Shown here: one piece after another, positions 33,520 through 42,886 of the stretch
Layout of the letters: each line of letters starts with the position of its first letter
How positions within the stretch are numbered: the stretch's first letter is position 1
DNA from: an uncultured Prevotellaceae bacterium
Lineage (GTDB): Bacteria; Bacteroidota; Bacteroidia; Bacteroidales; Bacteroidaceae
Assembly (NCBI GenBank): GCA_937898415.1
Contig: CALDLA010000129.1
Location: 1 to 56,450, forward strand
Reading direction: 5' to 3'
Length of the DNA stretch: 56,450 nt
Notes under the pieces: model-generated
Told to the model about the DNA's origin: nothing
Seen by the model: only the letters and a program-made list of their open reading frames with translations
Database searches by the model: none
Position numbers and translations under genes: made by a program

Positions 33520-34587
33520 ATGGCTAAAGAAAATATAAGAATTAAGGACATTGCCGAACGGGCAGGCGTTTCGGTGGGAACCGTCGACCGTGTACTACAC
33601 AACCGCCCCAACGTCTCCCAAAAAGCACTGGAGAAGGTGAACAAGGCACTGGAGGAGATGGACTACCGGCCTAACATGTATGCCTCGGCACTGGCCTACA
33701 ACAAGACGTACACGTTCTACTGCGTACTCCCCAAGCACGAGCAGGAGGCTTACTGGGACGAGATTGAAGAAGGGGCACAGGCCTGTACCGACTTCCGCCG
33801 CGACTTCGGTATCACGCTGAAGTTCATTTACTACGAGCGGTTCAACGCGCAGGCTTTCACCCGGATGGTGCGCGAGTTCTTCTCGGCCAAGATTGACGGC
33901 GTCATCATCGTGCCCACTACGCTGGAACAGACTGCACGGTTCACGGAGAAACTGACGGAGCGGCAGATACCCTACGTGCTGCTCGACTCCTACATGCCCG
34001 ACCTGAAGCCCCTGGCGTTCTTTGGCCAGGATTCGTTTGCCAGCGGATACTTCGCCGCCCGCATGCTGATGCTGCTGGCCTCGAAGGAGAAGGAGATAGC
34101 CCTGGTGAAGCAGACGCGCGACGGCAAGGTGGGCTCCAAACAGCAGGCCAACCGCGAGACGGGCTTCCGTCACTACATGGTTGACCACTTCCCCGACATC
34201 AAGATTACAGAGGTTGACTTACCGCTGGACGGTGAAAGGTCGGACTACGACGACATACTGGAGAAGTTCTTCAAGGAACATCCGCTGGTACACCATTGCA
34301 TCACCTTCAACTCGAAGGCGCACATCGTGGGCGAGTTCCTGCAGAAGAGCAACCGCCGCAACATCCAGATTATGGGCTACGACATGGTGCCCAAGAACCA
34401 GGAGTGCGTGCGTCAGGGCAGCATCTCGTTCCTCATCGCCCAACATGCCTACCAGCAGGGCTATGCCTCGGTTGACGCGCTGTTCCACGCCATCGTGCTG
34501 AAACGCCAGGTGAACCCCGTGAACTACATGCCCATCGAGATACTGACGAAGGAGAACGTGGAGTTCTACCGCCGGAAAGCTATTTAG
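33520..34587 (+). CDS. LacI-family transcriptional regulator
   Basis: 355 residues. The helix-turn-helix (about 7-27, IRIKDIAERAGVSVGTVDRV) and hinge are followed by a periplasmic-binding-protein-like effector domain (about 62-345). The reading GTVDRVLHNRP, rather than the common TVSRVLN, is typical of a Bacteroidota subgroup that responds to sugars. It directly precedes uxaA (21-bp gap), so its ligand is probably a hexuronate or a breakdown product of one. Confidence 0.93.
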   Translation: MAKENIRIKDIAERAGVSVGTVDRVLHNRPNVSQKALEKVNKALEEMDYRPNMYASALAYNKTYTFYCVLPKHEQEAYWDEIEEGAQACTDFRRDFGITLKFIYYERFNAQAFTRMVREFFSAKIDGVIIVPTTLEQTARFTEKLTERQIPYVLLDSYMPDLKPLAFFGQDSFASGYFAARMLMLLASKEKEIALVKQTRDGKVGSKQQANRETGFRHYMVDHFPDIKITEVDLPLDGERSDYDDILEKFFKEHPLVHHCITFNSKAHIVGEFLQKSNRRNIQIMGYDMVPKNQECVRQGSISFLIAQHAYQQGYASVDALFHAIVLKRQVNPVNYMPIEILTKENVEFYRRKAI

Positions 34588-34608
34588 ACTAAAACAAACA
34601 TACTAATT

Positions 34609-36102
34609 ATGCAAACTACATTCCTGAAAATTAATCCTGCAGACTCCGTGGTGGTCTGCTTAGTAGAAAAGAAAAAAGGCGACGTCATAGAGGCCGGAGG
34701 CGAACGCGTGGTACTGGCACAGGACGTGCCCGCAGGCCACAAGGTGCTGCTGCGCGACGTCAAGGAGGGTGAGAACATCATCAAGTACGGCTACCCCATC
34801 GGCCATGCCCGCCATGACCTGAAGGCTGGCGAGTGGGTGAACGAGGACAACCTGAAGACGAACTTGAGCGGAACGCTTGAGTACACATACCAGCCTGTTG
34901 ATAAAGAACTTAGCATCCCACATGAAAACCGAACCTTTAAGGGATACGTACGCAAGAACGGCGATGTCGGTGTGCGCAATGAGATATGGGTGGTGCCCAC
35001 GGTGGGCTGCGTCAACGGCATTGCCGAACGGCTGGTACACAAGCTGATACAGGAAACGGGCTGTAAGGATATCGACGCCATACACGCCTGGCACCATAAC
35101 TATGGCTGTTCGCAGTTGTCGGAAGACCACGAGAACACCCGCAAGGTGCTGCGCGACATCTGTCTGCACCCCAATGCCGGTGCCGTGCTGGTGCTGAGCT
35201 TAGGCTGCGAGAACAATCAGCCCGAGGATTTCATGGCCATGCTGGGTGACTACGACAAGGAGCGCATCAAGCTGCTGGTGACCCAGCGCGTAGAGGGCGA
35301 CGAGGTGGAAGCAGGCATGGAGATACTGCGTGAACTCTACGCCACAGCCTGTCAGGACAAGCGAGAGGACGTGCCAGTCGCAAAACTGCGCGTCGGACTG
35401 AAATGTGGCGGCAGCGACGGTTTCAGCGGCATCACCGCCAACCCCTTAGTGGGTGAGTTCAGCGACTGGCTGGTGGCACAGGGCGGTACGAGTGTGCTGA
35501 CCGAGGTACCCGAGATGTTCGGTGCCGAGACCATCCTGATGAACCGCTGCCGTACGGAGGAGCTGTTCCAGCAGACGGTCTCGATGATCAACAACTTCAA
35601 GAACTACTTCCTGAGCCACGGTGAACCCGTCGGCGAGAACCCCAGCCCCGGCAATAAGGCGGGCGGCATTTCAACCTTAGAGGACAAGGCACTTGGCTGT
35701 ACGCAGAAGTGCGGTAAGGCTCCTGTCAGCGGCGTTATGGAGTATGGAGACCGGCTGACGGCAACGGGCCTGAACCTGCTGTCAGCCCCAGGCAACGACC
35801 TGGTAGCCGCCACGGCGCTGGCCTCCTGCGGCTGTCATCTGGTGCTATTCACCACGGGACGCGGCACGCCCTTCGGCACCTTCGTCCCGACAATGAAGAT
35901 AGCCACCAACCCGACGCTGGCCAAGAACAAGCCCCAGTGGGTGGACTTCTCGGCAGGTCAGCTGGTGGAAGGCCGGACGATGCAGGAACTCGTCCCTGAG
36001 TTCATCGACAAGGTGCTGAGCGTGGCCAGTGGCGAACGTGCCCGTAACGAGGAGAACGGCTACAGCGAGATTTCCATCTTCAAGAATGGTGTGACCCTGT
36101 AA
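34609..36102 (+). CDS. uxaA: Altronate dehydratase
   Basis: Dehydrates D-altronate to 2-keto-3-deoxygluconate in galacturonate breakdown. 497 residues, with the small N-terminal SAF domain (about 8-90) and the large UxaA domain fused, as in most bacteria. VPTVGCVNGIAERLV, HNYGCSQLSEDHENT, GLKCGGSDGFSGITANP and the Cys-containing LGCTQKCGK fit the iron-dependent family. It pairs with the LacI-type regulator upstream. uxaB, uxaC and kdg genes are not in this window, so the rest of the pathway must be elsewhere. Confidence 0.95.
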   Translation: MQTTFLKINPADSVVVCLVEKKKGDVIEAGGERVVLAQDVPAGHKVLLRDVKEGENIIKYGYPIGHARHDLKAGEWVNEDNLKTNLSGTLEYTYQPVDKELSIPHENRTFKGYVRKNGDVGVRNEIWVVPTVGCVNGIAERLVHKLIQETGCKDIDAIHAWHHNYGCSQLSEDHENTRKVLRDICLHPNAGAVLVLSLGCENNQPEDFMAMLGDYDKERIKLLVTQRVEGDEVEAGMEILRELYATACQDKREDVPVAKLRVGLKCGGSDGFSGITANPLVGEFSDWLVAQGGTSVLTEVPEMFGAETILMNRCRTEELFQQTVSMINNFKNYFLSHGEPVGENPSPGNKAGGISTLEDKALGCTQKCGKAPVSGVMEYGDRLTATGLNLLSAPGNDLVAATALASCGCHLVLFTTGRGTPFGTFVPTMKIATNPTLAKNKPQWVDFSAGQLVEGRTMQELVPEFIDKVLSVASGERARNEENGYSEISIFKNGVTL

Positions 36103-36169
36103 AGGCAAGAAAAAAGCAGAAACAACAAAATTATTCGTCATACATTAGCAATAATTCATAAATATTTCA

Positions 36170-36178
36170 TACCTTTGC
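36170..36178 (+). promoter_or_regulatory. -7 element before the thiE-like gene
   Basis: TACCTTTGC, an exact TAnnTTTG match, 22 bases before the ATG at 36201. A poor -33 element (TTAG at 36145). Confidence 0.55.
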
Positions 36179-36200
36179 AGTTGAAATGAACTAAGTGCGC

Positions 36201-36809
36201 ATGAAACTGATTATCATGACGAAGTCCACGTTCTTTGTGGAAGAGGACAAGATACTGACCACGCTCTTCGAAGCGGGGCTCGACAACCTGCACCTGTACA
36301 AGCCAGGTTCGGAGCCCATCTATTCGGAACGGCTGCTGACGCTTCTTCCCGAGGACTACTACCACCGGATAACCGTTCACGACCATTTCTATCTAAAAGA
36401 GGAGTTCCGGCTGAAAGGCATCCACATCAACGACTGCCAGACGGAACCGCCCATCGGCTATCGTGGAAACATCAGCAGGACGTGTCATTCCGTCATCGAA
36501 CTGAAGGACGCGAAGAAACGCTCCAACTACGTTTTCCTGAAAACACTCTTTGACAGCCAGAGCAACCCCCAGGACAAGGCCAGCCTGACGCCGGATGAAC
36601 TGAGGGAGGCCTCGCGCCGGGGGCTGATTGACAAAAAGGTGTATGCCATGGGAGGCATGAACCTCGACAACATCAGCACGGCGAAGAGTCTGGGATTCGG
36701 CGGAGTGGTCATTTGCGGTGACCTGTGGAACCGCTTTGACATCCATAACGAGCTGGACTACAAGAACCTGATCAGCCACTTCGAGAAACTGAGGAAAGCA
36801 GTGGATTAA
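36201..36809 (+). CDS. Thiamine-phosphate synthase-like protein
   Basis: 202 residues from the ATG (a GTG two codons upstream is the alternative). TIM-barrel of the ThiE/TenI family: the N-terminal strand MKLIIMTKST, HDHFYLKEEFRLKGIHIND, a central SRTCHSVIELKDAKK, and the phosphate-binding end YAMGGMNLDNI with GGVVICGDLW. Canonical ThiE residues of the GPxFxTxTK loop are replaced (NYVFLKTLFDSQSN), so this may be the TenI-like paralogue rather than the true synthase. No thiamine operon genes are adjacent. prs follows after 19 bp. Confidence 0.8.
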   Translation: MKLIIMTKSTFFVEEDKILTTLFEAGLDNLHLYKPGSEPIYSERLLTLLPEDYYHRITVHDHFYLKEEFRLKGIHINDCQTEPPIGYRGNISRTCHSVIELKDAKKRSNYVFLKTLFDSQSNPQDKASLTPDELREASRRGLIDKKVYAMGGMNLDNISTAKSLGFGGVVICGDLWNRFDIHNELDYKNLISHFEKLRKAVD

Positions 36810-36828
36810 TTGTACTTGCATACAGAAA

Positions 36829-37779
36829 ATGAACACTATAAAGAATATGGAAAACAGTTACATGGTCTTCTCGGGAACAGCCACGAGATACCTGGCAGAG
36901 CGAATCTGCCTAAGTCTGGGATGCCCCCTGGGACAACTACAAATCACTAAGTTCTCTGACGGTGAGTTCGCCGTCAGCTATGAAGAGTCCATCCGCGGAC
37001 GCGACATCTTCCTCGTCCAGAGCACCTTCCCCAACAGCGACAACCTGATGGAGCTGCTCCTGATGATTGATGCTGCCAAGCGCGCCTCGGCCCGTACCAT
37101 TAACGCCGTCATCCCCTACTTCGGCTGGGCCCGTCAGGACCGCAAGGACAAGCCGCGCGTCAGCATCGGTGCCAAGCTGATAGCTGACCTGCTTTCAGTA
37201 GCCGGTGTCAACCGCGTCATCACGATGGACCTGCACGCTGACCAGATTCAGGGATTCTTCGACGTACCTGTTGACCATCTCTATGCCTCAGGCGTCATCA
37301 TGCCGTACCTGAAGAGCCTACAACTGGAGGACATGGTTATTGCCTCGCCCGACGTAGGCGGCTCCAAGCGCGCCAATACCTATGCCAAGTTCTTCGGCTG
37401 TCCGTTAGTACTTTGCAATAAGACCCGTGCCCGTGCCAACGTAGTGGCCACCATGCAGATTATCGGTGAGGTAGAGGGAAAGAACGTAGTCATCATTGAC
37501 GACATGGTTGACACCGCAGGCACCATCACCAAGGCCGCCGACCTGATGAAGGCAAACGGTGCCAAGACCGTACGGGCCTGTGCCAGCCACTGTGTGATGA
37601 GCGGTCCGGCCAGTGACCGTGTGCAGGAGTCAGCCCTTGAAGAGATTGTCTTCACCGACTCTATCCCCTACACCCAGCGCTGTGCCAAGGTCAAGCAGCT
37701 GTCCGTGGCCGACATGTTTGCCGAGGCCATCCGCCGCGTCATTGACAACAAGAGCATCAGTGACCTCTACATCGTATAA
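36829..37779 (+). CDS. prs: Ribose-phosphate pyrophosphokinase
   Basis: Makes PRPP from ribose-5-phosphate and ATP for nucleotide, His and Trp synthesis. 316 residues. FSDGEFAVSYEESIRGRD, YFGWARQDRKDKPR (ATP loop) and the PRPP loop VVIIDDMVDTAGT are present, with the class I flexible loop NKTRARANVV. The start could be the ATG at 36829 or the Met at 36847 (MENSYMVFSG). Middle gene of thiE-like, prs, lipoprotein, ispE. Confidence 0.96.
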   Translation: MNTIKNMENSYMVFSGTATRYLAERICLSLGCPLGQLQITKFSDGEFAVSYEESIRGRDIFLVQSTFPNSDNLMELLLMIDAAKRASARTINAVIPYFGWARQDRKDKPRVSIGAKLIADLLSVAGVNRVITMDLHADQIQGFFDVPVDHLYASGVIMPYLKSLQLEDMVIASPDVGGSKRANTYAKFFGCPLVLCNKTRARANVVATMQIIGEVEGKNVVIIDDMVDTAGTITKAADLMKANGAKTVRACASHCVMSGPASDRVQESALEEIVFTDSIPYTQRCAKVKQLSVADMFAEAIRRVIDNKSISDLYIV

Positions 37780-37785
37780 CGGCTA

Positions 37786-38355
37786 ATGAACGTCAAGTCT
37801 ATGATTGGACTGGCTGCGGCTACCCTCATAATGGCCGCATGCCAGTCCAACACCTATCATATAAAAGGTGAGGCCAAGCACCTGAAGAACGGTACACACC
37901 TCTATCTTTCAGCCGACCTGAAAGAGGGAAGACCTATTGACACGCTTGACATCCAGGACGGCAGGTTCAACTACTACGGGACGACCGACTCTGCCTTCAT
38001 CTGCCGTCTCTATCAGGCAGGCGACAGCCATCAGGGTATCTTGTTTTTCGTTGAGCCGGGTAACATCTATATTGAGTTGTCGCAGAAGTCTGGTCTGTCG
38101 CGCGTCTCAGGGACCAGAATCAACAATGAATGGCAGGCGCTGAACGACCGGGTCACCACCTGCGACCATGAGATACGCAGCATCATGGGAAACGCCAGAG
38201 ACAGCATTAGTCCGAAGAAACTCTACATTGAGGTGAACAGACTTTACGACGAGTTGACGGCACGGATTCAGGAGACGGCCCTGCGAAACAAGGACAATGC
38301 CCTGGGGCACTTCATCAGCAAACACTTCAACACCACACCAAGCAAAAAGCAATGA
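37786..38355 (+). CDS. DUF4369-type lipoprotein
   Basis: 189 residues. Signal sequence with lipobox IMAAC (Cys19). The mature start YHIKGEAKHLKNGTHLYLS and the DTLDIQDGRFNYYG pattern are those of DUF4369, which usually forms the N-terminal domain of periplasmic TlpA-like thiol-disulfide oxidoreductases. Here the thioredoxin domain is absent and a helical tail (about 115-189) takes its place. It lies 6 bp after prs and overlaps ispE by 4 bp. Role unknown; perhaps a stand-alone binding module. Confidence 0.82.
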   Translation: MNVKSMIGLAAATLIMAACQSNTYHIKGEAKHLKNGTHLYLSADLKEGRPIDTLDIQDGRFNYYGTTDSAFICRLYQAGDSHQGILFFVEPGNIYIELSQKSGLSRVSGTRINNEWQALNDRVTTCDHEIRSIMGNARDSISPKKLYIEVNRLYDELTARIQETALRNKDNALGHFISKHFNTTPSKKQ

Positions 38356-39185
38356 TTACATTTCCTATAGCAAAAATCAATCTGGGACTGAACATCGTAG
38401 AACGCCGTCCCGACGGCTACCATAACCTGGAGACCGTGTTTTATCCCGTACAGATAAAGGATGCGCTGGAGCTGACCATCATGAACACTCACTTCCCGTC
38501 AGCTACCGACTGCGACATCAAGGTGACGAACATGGAAGTGGAGGGTGACGAACAACGCAACCTCGTCGTACGTGCCTATCAACTGCTGAAGCAGGACTTC
38601 CACCAGATGCCGCGAATCCATGCCCATCTCTGGAAGGGGATTCCCACCCAGGCCGGCATGGGTGGCGGCTCCAGCGACTGTGCCTACACCATCCGTCTGC
38701 TCAACGAGATGTTCACGCTAAGTCTGTCAGAACAGCAGATGATCAGCTATGCCACCCGTCTTGGAGCCGACTGTCCCTTCTTCATCCTCAGCCGTCCGGC
38801 CTACGCCGAAGGCATTGGTGAACGTCTGCAACCCGTCAGCCTCGACCTCAGCAGTTATTATATTGGAGTGGTACGACCTGACATTCCCGTCTCTACCCGC
38901 GAAGCCTTCTCACTCATCAAGCCCAGGAAACCGGCCAAATGCTGCCGTGAGGTGGTGATGCAGCCCATTGAGACCTGGCGCGACGAACTGACCAATGACT
39001 TTGAGCAGAGCGTATTCGCCCTGCATCCGGAAATCGGAGCCATCAAACAACAGCTCTACGACCTCGGTGCCGTCTATGCAGCCATGTCAGGCAGCGGCTC
39101 GTCGGTGTTTGGTCTGTTCCGTGACGAAATAAAAATCTGTGAGCACTTTCCGGCAGACGTCTTTACCTACTGCGGCAAGCTTTAG
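38352..39185 (+). CDS. ispE: 4-(cytidine 5'-diphospho)-2-C-methyl-D-erythritol kinase
   Basis: GHMP kinase of the non-mevalonate isoprenoid pathway, 277 residues. The start has PIAKINLGLNIVERRPDGYH, the ATP loop is IPTQAGMGGGSSDCA, and the third motif is MSGSGSSVFGLF. It overlaps the upstream lipoprotein gene by 4 bp and the convergent ATPase gene by 4 bp at the 3' ends. It shares its pathway end-product use with menA in the same window. Confidence 0.96.
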   Translation: MITFPIAKINLGLNIVERRPDGYHNLETVFYPVQIKDALELTIMNTHFPSATDCDIKVTNMEVEGDEQRNLVVRAYQLLKQDFHQMPRIHAHLWKGIPTQAGMGGGSSDCAYTIRLLNEMFTLSLSEQQMISYATRLGADCPFFILSRPAYAEGIGERLQPVSLDLSSYYIGVVRPDIPVSTREAFSLIKPRKPAKCCREVVMQPIETWRDELTNDFEQSVFALHPEIGAIKQQLYDLGAVYAAMSGSGSSVFGLFRDEIKICEHFPADVFTYCGKL

Positions 39186-40369
39186 TACAGGAAGCCGAAA
39201 AGCCAGAGCGGAATCTGATTGTCCTTTCCTATCTCTGTGTTGTAACGGGCGTAAATAGTGTCAGAGGAAAAGCGTATCTTGCCATACGACTCTGCATCAC
39301 AAACCCGGAACTTCAGTTGTCCGTCAACTAGAAAGAACTGGTCACGGCCTGACTGGTTGACTTTATGGTCCTTCCAGAGGGAGTTGACGAAAAACGTCTC
39401 CATAGCCGTCTGCTTCTCCACATGAATGGGATAGATGGCATAAAGCAGGTTGGAGTTATGGAGCATGACCTTGGAGGGTTTCTTGGGGAACTCCTCACCC
39501 AGCGGATAAATCATATTCAGCAGACGGGCATCAGTCAGGTACTTGATGTAGTTCATGACTGTTGCACGGCTGGTCTCAATATCATTGGCCAGTTTTGAGA
39601 TGTTTGGGGCCTTGGGGCCTTCCTCGGCCAGTTCGTAGAACAGTTTCTTGATCTTAGGCAAATACTTCAACTCTATCTGCTTGATGAGCAGGATGTCCAC
39701 CTCGGTCATCATGTTCATGGTCTTGAGCAGGTTCTCCGAATAATTACGGTGCTCCTGGAAGAAGGGATAGAAACCGTGATGAATATAATCCTGAAAGTAA
39801 CGACGAGGCGACACCTTGGGCAGAATCTGCTTGACCAAGTGTTCGTGGTTATTCAGTATCTCGTCCAGACTATAGGGCTGGAAGCTGTTGCCTGTCATCA
39901 AGTTCAGAAACTCACGGAAGGAGAACCCACGCATGTTATAGGACTTGACGATACCGTTCAGTTCCGGATTCTCGTCCTTCAGTCGCATCACACTGGAACC
40001 GGTGAAGACAATCTTCAGTCCCGGATAAAGGTCATAGCACTTACGCAGTTCCTGTGACCAGTCATCCTGCTTGAACACCTGATCAATGAGCAGTACCCTA
40101 CCTCCACGATGGTAGAACTCACCGGCAAAGTCAGCAATACCGCGCCCCTGGAAGTAGAAGTTGTTCATGTTGATATACAGACACTGCTTGTCGTTGATAT
40201 CAAACTTCTCCTTGGCATATTGCAGCAGGAATGTCGTCTTCCCCACCCCGCGTGTTCCCTTGATACCTATCATGCGGTCGCTCCAGTCAATCTCATCCAT
40301 GAGGGTGCGACGAACAGGAGCATTGACATGCTCAACGAGATAGCGGTGTGTTCTGAAGAATGCTTCCAT
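39182..40369 (-). CDS. AAA-type ATPase with DUF4143-like C-terminus
   Basis: 395 residues. Walker A is GTRGVGKTT (38-46). Walker B is VLLIDQVF (92-99), where the usual Asp-Glu is Asp96-Gln97. Sensor-like FTGSSVMRLK follows. The C-terminal half has a winged-helix region (NISKLANDIETSRATVMNYI) and the DUF4143 nuclease-like region. Bacteroidota carry many copies of this family, often variable between strains; their role is unclear. The Glu-to-Gln change would normally allow ATP binding with slow hydrolysis. It has its own promoter and is convergent with ispE. Confidence 0.88.
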   Translation of the reverse strand: MEAFFRTHRYLVEHVNAPVRRTLMDEIDWSDRMIGIKGTRGVGKTTFLLQYAKEKFDINDKQCLYINMNNFYFQGRGIADFAGEFYHRGGRVLLIDQVFKQDDWSQELRKCYDLYPGLKIVFTGSSVMRLKDENPELNGIVKSYNMRGFSFREFLNLMTGNSFQPYSLDEILNNHEHLVKQILPKVSPRRYFQDYIHHGFYPFFQEHRNYSENLLKTMNMMTEVDILLIKQIELKYLPKIKKLFYELAEEGPKAPNISKLANDIETSRATVMNYIKYLTDARLLNMIYPLGEEFPKKPSKVMLHNSNLLYAIYPIHVEKQTAMETFFVNSLWKDHKVNQSGRDQFFLVDGQLKFRVCDAESYGKIRFSSDTIYARYNTEIGKDNQIPLWLFGFLY

Positions 40370-40396
40370 GCGCAGCGGTTTGTTTTGAATACGCTT

Positions 40397-40428
40397 GCAA
40401 AGATACTAAGAAATCCCCGAATTGCAAA
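40397..40428 (-). promoter_or_regulatory. Promoter of the AAA ATPase gene
   Basis: Minus strand TTTG (40425-40428), a 19-bp spacer, TATCTTTGC (40397-40405). About 21 nt leader. Confidence 0.75.
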
Positions 40429-40492
40429 GCAGAGATAGCAAAATCTTACGAAAATGGCTTATTTTTGTTATTTCTAAATAGTTTTCTGTCTG

Positions 40493-42886
40493 TTAGAAGT
40501 CGAAAGACAGCGTTCCCATGAGCATTCTTCGCGGATACTGGTAGGGGAAATAGGACGTACCTCCAATATAATAGGTCTTGTCAAAGACGTTCTCGCAGTC
40601 TAATGACACCTGTAAGGTATGGCCATAGCGGTACTTCATGCCAAGGTCGAGTAGCGTGTAACCGCTCAGTTCGAATGTATCATTGTCAGTCGCCTTGATG
40701 TTCGGTTTGTTCAAGGTCTTGGACGTAGACTTCAAGTTACCCGTCAGCCAGAGGGAGTGTTGGCTGTTAGTGTACAGCCGTATCTGACCATTGATGGAGG
40801 CCATGAATGACGGCACACTGTACACCTTATGGTCAGCATAGTAGTACTGGGTAGCCTCTATCGGATACTGATAGGTGATGCTGGCATTAGCCGAGAAACT
40901 TGGGCGGCGATAGTCAGCCTGTCCTTCGACACCGGCAATCCTCAGACTACCGGCATTGATGTACTTGGGAGCGTTAATGTCCGTACTGGGCGTGTTGACG
41001 ATGATATCAGTCAGCCTGTTATAGAAGATGTTGACATCGTACGACAGATTCCACTTGTTGTTTTTGCCTAACAGGTCAATCTGTACTGCCTCCATGTATT
41101 CGGGCATCAGGTTCTGACTGCCCCTGTAAGGGTTCGACGTGTTCTGGCGGTAGAAATAAGGGGCGTCGACAAAGGCCCTCGAATAGGAAATCTTGGTACT
41201 TAACGACTTCGAAGGCAGGTATATCAAGGCCACACGCGGTGAGTATGCTTCAACGCTCACATGGTTTTTACGATACTTGTTGTCATAGCGCAGACCGGCA
41301 CTCAGGATGAGATTATCCAGGAAGTAGTGCTTGCCCTGTACGAATGCCGAGAAGCTGGTCTCATGACCGTTATTGATGAGGTTCTTCGACTCCTTGACAA
41401 CGGTCGTGAAGCGTTCGTAGTCCTCGCCTATCAGCGTCTCGTTGTTGTCAAGCGTGAAATACTCATACTGTACACCTACCAACAGTTTACCCTTCATGGA
41501 GCCAATCGTGTATGGAGCATCGGCCTTGGCCACAGCACCGACAGTATACTCTCTCCAGTTGATGTCCTGATAAAGATGACTATATGCCTTTTGAATAATA
41601 TTGCCGTCATCATCACGTGCCGCCGTATAGTCATCCGTGAAAATAACGTTTGTGATGGAGTCGGAGACAACCGCATAGTCGTAGAATTTGTATTCGTCAC
41701 CATAGGCTGACACATTCAGCTGGACATTACCAAGAGCCTTTGAATACCCCAGTTCCAAGTGGGCCTCGTCAATGGAGTAACCAATGGAGTGGCCGAGGAA
41801 CTTACGGTAATTGTCATAGTCATAGACCTCACCGAACCATGAGTACTGAGGCACCTGTTTACCGTACTTATGACTGAATTTCACATTAAAGTCCTTGATA
41901 TTCAAGTTACCGCCTATGTCATAGGACGGTTTGCCCTCGTAACGTCCGACATAGCCATAGCCGTCACGCTGGGGATTGGCAAAGCCCGTTCCTTGCTGTA
42001 AGCTGACTTTTTCGCCCTTGGACGTATAGACAGATCCCCATACCAGGATGTCGTTCCCCATGAAGGTCGTACCTGCTATCAGGTCAGCCCGATGGGTGCC
42101 GTGTGACCCGAAGCCGTATTTGCCTTTCAGTCCGTCCACCTCGCGACCATTCTTCGTAATGATATTGACCACGGCGGTAAGGGCCACGTTACCATACAGC
42201 GAAGAAGCCGGGCCGCGAAGTACCTCAATATGGTCAATCTTCTCTGTACTGATGGCATAGTCAACCTTACCGTTATTGGTGGAGCGTGCATTCATGCGGT
42301 GACCGTTTTCCATGATGAGAATCTTCTCCTGTCCCGATGTATAGACACCGTGCATGGCAATATTGGAGATGGAATAGCTGCTCACCTCACTCAGTCCCGG
42401 TACATAGGTAGCCAGAATCTGTCCCAAGCTCTTGTTATTGCTCAGACGGTCTATCATCTCCTTCGTGATAATAGTGACCGGCACAGGAGCCTCACTGATG
42501 TCCTCAGCCTGGCTCGAAGCCGTGGTGATAGTACTGGTGCGTCCTGACTTCAGAAGGGTAATCATATCCTCGAAGCGGATAGGGTCCTGGGCTGACGTGT
42601 AGTAAGGATTGGCGTCAAGCAACATCTGGGCGTACCGTTCAGACAGGGCCTTATCGTCCTGAGCCAGATAACACAACGCCAGTAGTCGCAGGGCGTTCTG
42701 CAGGACATTGCCCTGAAAGGTGCTGTAGTTCTTCTCCAACAGGTCAATCGTCTGGTCAATCTGTCCAAGCTTGTAGGCGCCTTCTGCCTGAGTGTAGATT
42801 TGCCGCATATCACCGTCCGTCTGTGCAATGGTTCCCACAGCCGACAACAGCATAACTAATATAATAATAGGTACGCGTAGTTTCAT
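40493..42886 (-). CDS. TonB-dependent outer-membrane receptor
   Basis: 797 residues. Signal peptide (1-22), then a helical TPR-like N-terminal domain (about 25-105, with ALRLLALCYLAQDDKAL), a linker EAPVPVTIITKEM that begins the plug, plug motifs LRGPASSLYGNVALTAVVNI, and a 22-strand barrel ending in LMGTLSFDF with the usual terminal Phe. The TPR-like domain stands where many Bacteroidota receptors have a carboxypeptidase-like domain or an STN signalling domain. Last gene of the six-gene NRPS/signalling unit, overlapping the NRPS by 4 bp. The ligand may be the NRPS product or something it binds. Confidence 0.93.
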   Translation of the reverse strand: MKLRVPIIILVMLLSAVGTIAQTDGDMRQIYTQAEGAYKLGQIDQTIDLLEKNYSTFQGNVLQNALRLLALCYLAQDDKALSERYAQMLLDANPYYTSAQDPIRFEDMITLLKSGRTSTITTASSQAEDISEAPVPVTIITKEMIDRLSNNKSLGQILATYVPGLSEVSSYSISNIAMHGVYTSGQEKILIMENGHRMNARSTNNGKVDYAISTEKIDHIEVLRGPASSLYGNVALTAVVNIITKNGREVDGLKGKYGFGSHGTHRADLIAGTTFMGNDILVWGSVYTSKGEKVSLQQGTGFANPQRDGYGYVGRYEGKPSYDIGGNLNIKDFNVKFSHKYGKQVPQYSWFGEVYDYDNYRKFLGHSIGYSIDEAHLELGYSKALGNVQLNVSAYGDEYKFYDYAVVSDSITNVIFTDDYTAARDDDGNIIQKAYSHLYQDINWREYTVGAVAKADAPYTIGSMKGKLLVGVQYEYFTLDNNETLIGEDYERFTTVVKESKNLINNGHETSFSAFVQGKHYFLDNLILSAGLRYDNKYRKNHVSVEAYSPRVALIYLPSKSLSTKISYSRAFVDAPYFYRQNTSNPYRGSQNLMPEYMEAVQIDLLGKNNKWNLSYDVNIFYNRLTDIIVNTPSTDINAPKYINAGSLRIAGVEGQADYRRPSFSANASITYQYPIEATQYYYADHKVYSVPSFMASINGQIRLYTNSQHSLWLTGNLKSTSKTLNKPNIKATDNDTFELSGYTLLDLGMKYRYGHTLQVSLDCENVFDKTYYIGGTSYFPYQYPRRMLMGTLSFDF

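Noticed and set aside
33520..36102. Complete galacturonate utilisation operon
   Set aside because: Only the LacI-type regulator and uxaA are present; uxaB, uxaC, kdgK and kdgA are not nearby.
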